Assembly (NCBI GenBank): GCA_019313905.1
Contig: JAFDAI010000015.1
Span: 1 to 37,080, forward strand
Length of the DNA: 37,080 bases
Source of the DNA: Deltaproteobacteria bacterium
GTDB taxonomy: Bacteria; Desulfobacterota; Syntrophia; Syntrophales; UBA2210
Direction of reading: 5' to 3'
Below the pieces are notes generated by a model. It saw nothing but the letters and a program-made list of their open reading frames with translations, was not told where the DNA came from and searched no databases. The translations under genes were made by a program, and so were the position numbers. Of this stretch, positions 34,390-37,080 are shown piece by piece (positions within the stretch are counted from its first letter, which is position 1; each line of letters begins with the position of its first letter).

Positions 34390-34812
34390 ATGAGTGGTAA
34401 AACCATAGGAAACCTTAAAGTAGGTGATAGTGCAGAATTCACCAAAACAGTTTCTGAAACGGATATTTATCTCTATGCGGGGGTGAGCGGCGATTTCAAC
34501 CCGGCGCACATAAATGAGGAGTACGCAAAAGAAACTTTTTTTAGGACGCGAATCGCTCACGGCATGCTGCCGGCGGGCTTCATTTCAACGGTGATTGGCA
34601 CGAAGCTACCGGGACCGGGAACGATTTACCTTGATCAGAGTCTCAAATTCCTGGCCCCGGTACGGATAGGCGACACCATTACTGCCCGTGTGGAAGTTAA
34701 AGAAATCATGGCCGAAAGAAACAAGGTGCGGCTTAAAACCGCCTGCATAAACCAGGATGGAATTACGGTACTAGAAGGAGAGGGTGTGGTAAGCCCTCCC
34801 AAACCAAAGTGA
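34390..34812 (+). CDS. MaoC-like (R)-specific enoyl-CoA hydratase
   Basis: This 140-residue hot-dog-fold protein has the hydratase-2 motif GDFNPAHINEEYA with D35 and H40 as catalytic dyad, followed by FFRTRIAHGMLPAGFIS and SLKFLAPVRIGDTI. The length fits PhaJ-type single-domain hydratases that add water to enoyl-CoA. GAAAGGAG lies about 7 bases before the ATG. It begins an acyl-CoA gene group with a CoA-transferase and thiolase, as expected for degrading a short hydroxy or unsaturated acid. Confidence 0.88.
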   Translation: MSGKTIGNLKVGDSAEFTKTVSETDIYLYAGVSGDFNPAHINEEYAKETFFRTRIAHGMLPAGFISTVIGTKLPGPGTIYLDQSLKFLAPVRIGDTITARVEVKEIMAERNKVRLKTACINQDGITVLEGEGVVSPPKPK

Positions 34813-34872
34813 TCTGCGCACCATTCTTTGATTTTCGATTGAAAACGTCATATTTTCAAATGGAGGTATGTA

Positions 34873-36873
34873 ATGACATCTAATAAAAGCTCATCGCACA
34901 GGACAAGCGATGATCCTATGCCCCTTGGTACAACAATGAGGGCAAGAAATAAAGTAGTGACGGCAAAGGAAGCTGTCCAACTCATCAAGTCAGGAGACAT
35001 TGTAGCCACTGGTGGTTTTGTAGGTGCCGGATTTGCCGAGGAGATTGCCATCGCGATAGAAGAATATTTCTTGAGTATGGGGTATCCGAAAAATCTTACT
35101 CTTATTTACGCTGCTGGCCAGGGAGACGGAGAAGAAAGGGGATTAAACCATTTTGCCCATGAAGGACTTATAGGGCGTGTTATTGGCGGACATTGGGGTC
35201 TGGCACCAAAACTGGGGAAAATGGCAATCGAAAACAAGATTATCGCCTATAATTTCCCTCAGGGAGTGGTATCACATATGTTCAGAGATATTGCGGCCCA
35301 CAAACCGCGTACTATCACCACCATCGGCCTGGGAACATTTGTGGACCCGAGAAATGACGGTGGAAAGATTAATGAAAAAACAACGGAAGATCTTGTCGAA
35401 CTTATCGTCTTTGACGGAAAAGAATATCTCTCCTATAAGCTTCCTCCCGTAAACGTTGCAATTATTCGGGGGACTACAGCAGACACAGACGGTAATATCA
35501 GCATGGAAAAAGAGGCATTGACAATTGAAAACCTCTCGATTGCAATGGCCGCTAGAAATTCGGGTGGGTATGTTATTGCGCAGGTTGAAAGAGTTGCTGA
35601 AAAGGGAACGTTGAATGCACGAAATGTAAAGATACCTGGCATTCTGGTTGATTGTGTCGTCATCGCTCGTCCTGAAAACCACTGGCAGACATTTGCAGAG
35701 TTTTATGACCCTTCCTTCAGTTGCGAGACAAAGATTCCACTGCAGTCTATGACCCCCATGGAAATGGATGCAAGGAAAATCATTGCACGAAGGGCTGCCT
35801 GTGAATTAAAAGCTAACGATATCGTAAATCTTGGGATCGGCATGCCGGAGGGAATCGCGAATATAGCCAATGAAGAAAAAATTCTTAGTTATCTTACTCT
35901 TACCGCTGAGCCCGGAGTCATAGGCGGAGTGCCCGCAGGCGGATTAAATTTTGGCGCGGCCACCAATACCGATTGCCTTATTGACCAGCCTTATCAGTTT
36001 GATTTTTATGACGGGGGTGGATTGGACATTACAGGTCTTGGAATGGCGGAGACGGACAAGTACGGCAATGTCAATGTCAGCAAGTTCGGTCCGAAACTCG
36101 CCGGTTGCGGGGGTTTCATCAATATCAGTCAGGCTGCAAAAAAGTGTATATTTATGGGAACTTTTACCGCAGGGGGATTGAAAGTTTCCGTGAGCGATCA
36201 AAAGCTCCACATAGAGCAGGAAGGCAAAACCAAAAAATTTGTGAATCAGGTTGAACACGTCACATTCGGTGGGAAATACAGTGCAGAGCAGGATCAATAT
36301 GTCCGGTATGTGACCGAACGATGCGTCTTTGCATTAACCAAAGAGGGAATGGAACTAATCGAGATAGCCCCCGGAATTGATCTCGAAAGGGACATCCTTG
36401 CGTTAATGGACTTTAACCCTATCATCAAGAAACCCCGTTTAATGGATGAAAGGATATTCAATCTGGAACCAATGGGCCTGGAAAATGACCTCCTCAGTAT
36501 ACCCTTGGAAGAGCGACTGACCTACTATCCCGATGAAAATCTTTTCTTTGTAAACTTCGAAGGCTATCAGGTGAAATCAAATAAGCAAATCAAAGAGATA
36601 GATGACGCCGTGAGGAGGATTCTGGAAGCAGTTGGCAAAAAAGTCTATACAATTGTGAACTATGACAATTTTAATATATTGCCAGGCCTCATAAGTGAGT
36701 ACTCGGAAATGGTAAAGGGGCTTGTGGAGGATCTTTATATCAACACGACGCGTTATTCGACAAATGCCTTTGCACGGATGGAGATTGGCGAAGCCCTCGC
36801 TGAAAAGAAATTGATGCCCCATATGTACGAGAGCAGAGAAGAAGCACAAAAAGCGTTAAAACCTGAGAACTAA
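34873..36873 (+). CDS. Acyl-CoA:acetate/3-keto acid CoA-transferase with C-terminal extension
   Basis: Residues 25-535 form a fused alpha-beta class I CoA-transferase like YdiF or propionate CoA-transferase. The likely catalytic glutamate is E346 in TAEPGVIGGVPAGG; VNLGIGMPEGIA and GLGMAETDKYGNVNVSKFG flank it. The known single-chain enzymes have about 520-530 residues, whereas this one has 666. The extra C-terminal part (about 545-666, ENLFFVNFEGYQVKSN to PHMYESREEAQKAL) shows a beta-alpha pattern reminiscent of STAS/SpoIIAA-like domains. TGGAGG precedes the ATG. It probably activates an imported carboxylate with CoA from acetyl-CoA or another acyl-CoA. Confidence 0.9.
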   Translation: MTSNKSSSHRTSDDPMPLGTTMRARNKVVTAKEAVQLIKSGDIVATGGFVGAGFAEEIAIAIEEYFLSMGYPKNLTLIYAAGQGDGEERGLNHFAHEGLIGRVIGGHWGLAPKLGKMAIENKIIAYNFPQGVVSHMFRDIAAHKPRTITTIGLGTFVDPRNDGGKINEKTTEDLVELIVFDGKEYLSYKLPPVNVAIIRGTTADTDGNISMEKEALTIENLSIAMAARNSGGYVIAQVERVAEKGTLNARNVKIPGILVDCVVIARPENHWQTFAEFYDPSFSCETKIPLQSMTPMEMDARKIIARRAACELKANDIVNLGIGMPEGIANIANEEKILSYLTLTAEPGVIGGVPAGGLNFGAATNTDCLIDQPYQFDFYDGGGLDITGLGMAETDKYGNVNVSKFGPKLAGCGGFINISQAAKKCIFMGTFTAGGLKVSVSDQKLHIEQEGKTKKFVNQVEHVTFGGKYSAEQDQYVRYVTERCVFALTKEGMELIEIAPGIDLERDILALMDFNPIIKKPRLMDERIFNLEPMGLENDLLSIPLEERLTYYPDENLFFVNFEGYQVKSNKQIKEIDDAVRRILEAVGKKVYTIVNYDNFNILPGLISEYSEMVKGLVEDLYINTTRYSTNAFARMEIGEALAEKKLMPHMYESREEAQKALKPEN

Positions 36874-36918
36874 GTTATATTTACAATAGAGGTGGAATTT
36901 ATAGAAGAGTTTGGCTGA

Positions 36919-37080
<162 letters not shown>

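Overview
The window looks like part of the chromosome of an anaerobic bacterium, most likely a member of the Desulfobacterota (former Deltaproteobacteria). This rests on gene content: a short SufC/SufB pair, CoA-transferase and beta-keto acid cleavage enzymes, several TRAP carboxylate transporters, sigma-54 enhancer-binding regulation, and an Mrp/Mbh-type ion-translocating membrane module. It is inferred from family knowledge, since no rRNA or other marker gene is present.

Layout. (1) 1-815: end of a suf operon (sufB/D start, sufC), minus strand. (2) 963-4338: amidase and a two-subunit glutaconate-type CoA-transferase, minus strand, divergent from (3) 4853-9736: an XRE-cupin regulator, a beta-keto acid cleavage enzyme (BKACE) and a TRAP transporter (dctQ, dctM, a 46-codon ORF, dctP), closed by a strong terminator. 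(4) 9922-10821: a 3-hydroxyacyl-CoA dehydrogenase-type enzyme, followed by a short sufC-like gene relic. (5) 10945-12918, minus: a molybdopterin oxidoreductase with one in-frame UAG codon. (6) 13065-20974, minus: an Mrp/Mbh-like antiporter operon with three large antiporter-like subunits, interrupted between mnhF and mnhB by a 143-bp MITE-like hairpin element. (7) 20990-26940, minus: two universal stress proteins, a response regulator, a receiver-PAS-kinase and a PAS-GAF-PAS kinase. (8) about 27077-27868: a gene-poor patch with a probable transposase remnant. (9) 27869-32457, minus: an orphan branched-chain amino acid type binding protein and a second TRAP operon (dctP, dctQ, frameshifted dctM). 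(10) 32730-37080, plus: a PAS/sigma-54 activator, a MaoC hydratase, a long CoA-transferase and the start of a thiolase.

How they may work together. Regions 2-4 can be read as a catabolic unit: TRAP uptake of an organic acid, possible amide hydrolysis, oxidation of a beta-hydroxy acid to a beta-keto acid, BKACE cleavage with acetyl-CoA to acetoacetate plus a new acyl-CoA, and CoA redistribution by the CoA-transferase. Substrate identity cannot be read from sequence. Regions 9-10 look like a second organic-acid module under one sigma-54 activator: candidate -24/-12 elements lie upstream of dctP (minus) and of the maoC-CoA-transferase-thiolase genes (plus). Its dctM carries a one-base frameshift, so the module may be inactive unless this is a sequencing error.

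The most unusual observations are the UAG codon in an otherwise intact molybdoenzyme, the +1 frameshift in the second dctM, the sufC-like relic about 10 kb from sufC, and the palindromic element inside the Mrp operon that appears to supply the mnhB stop codon.
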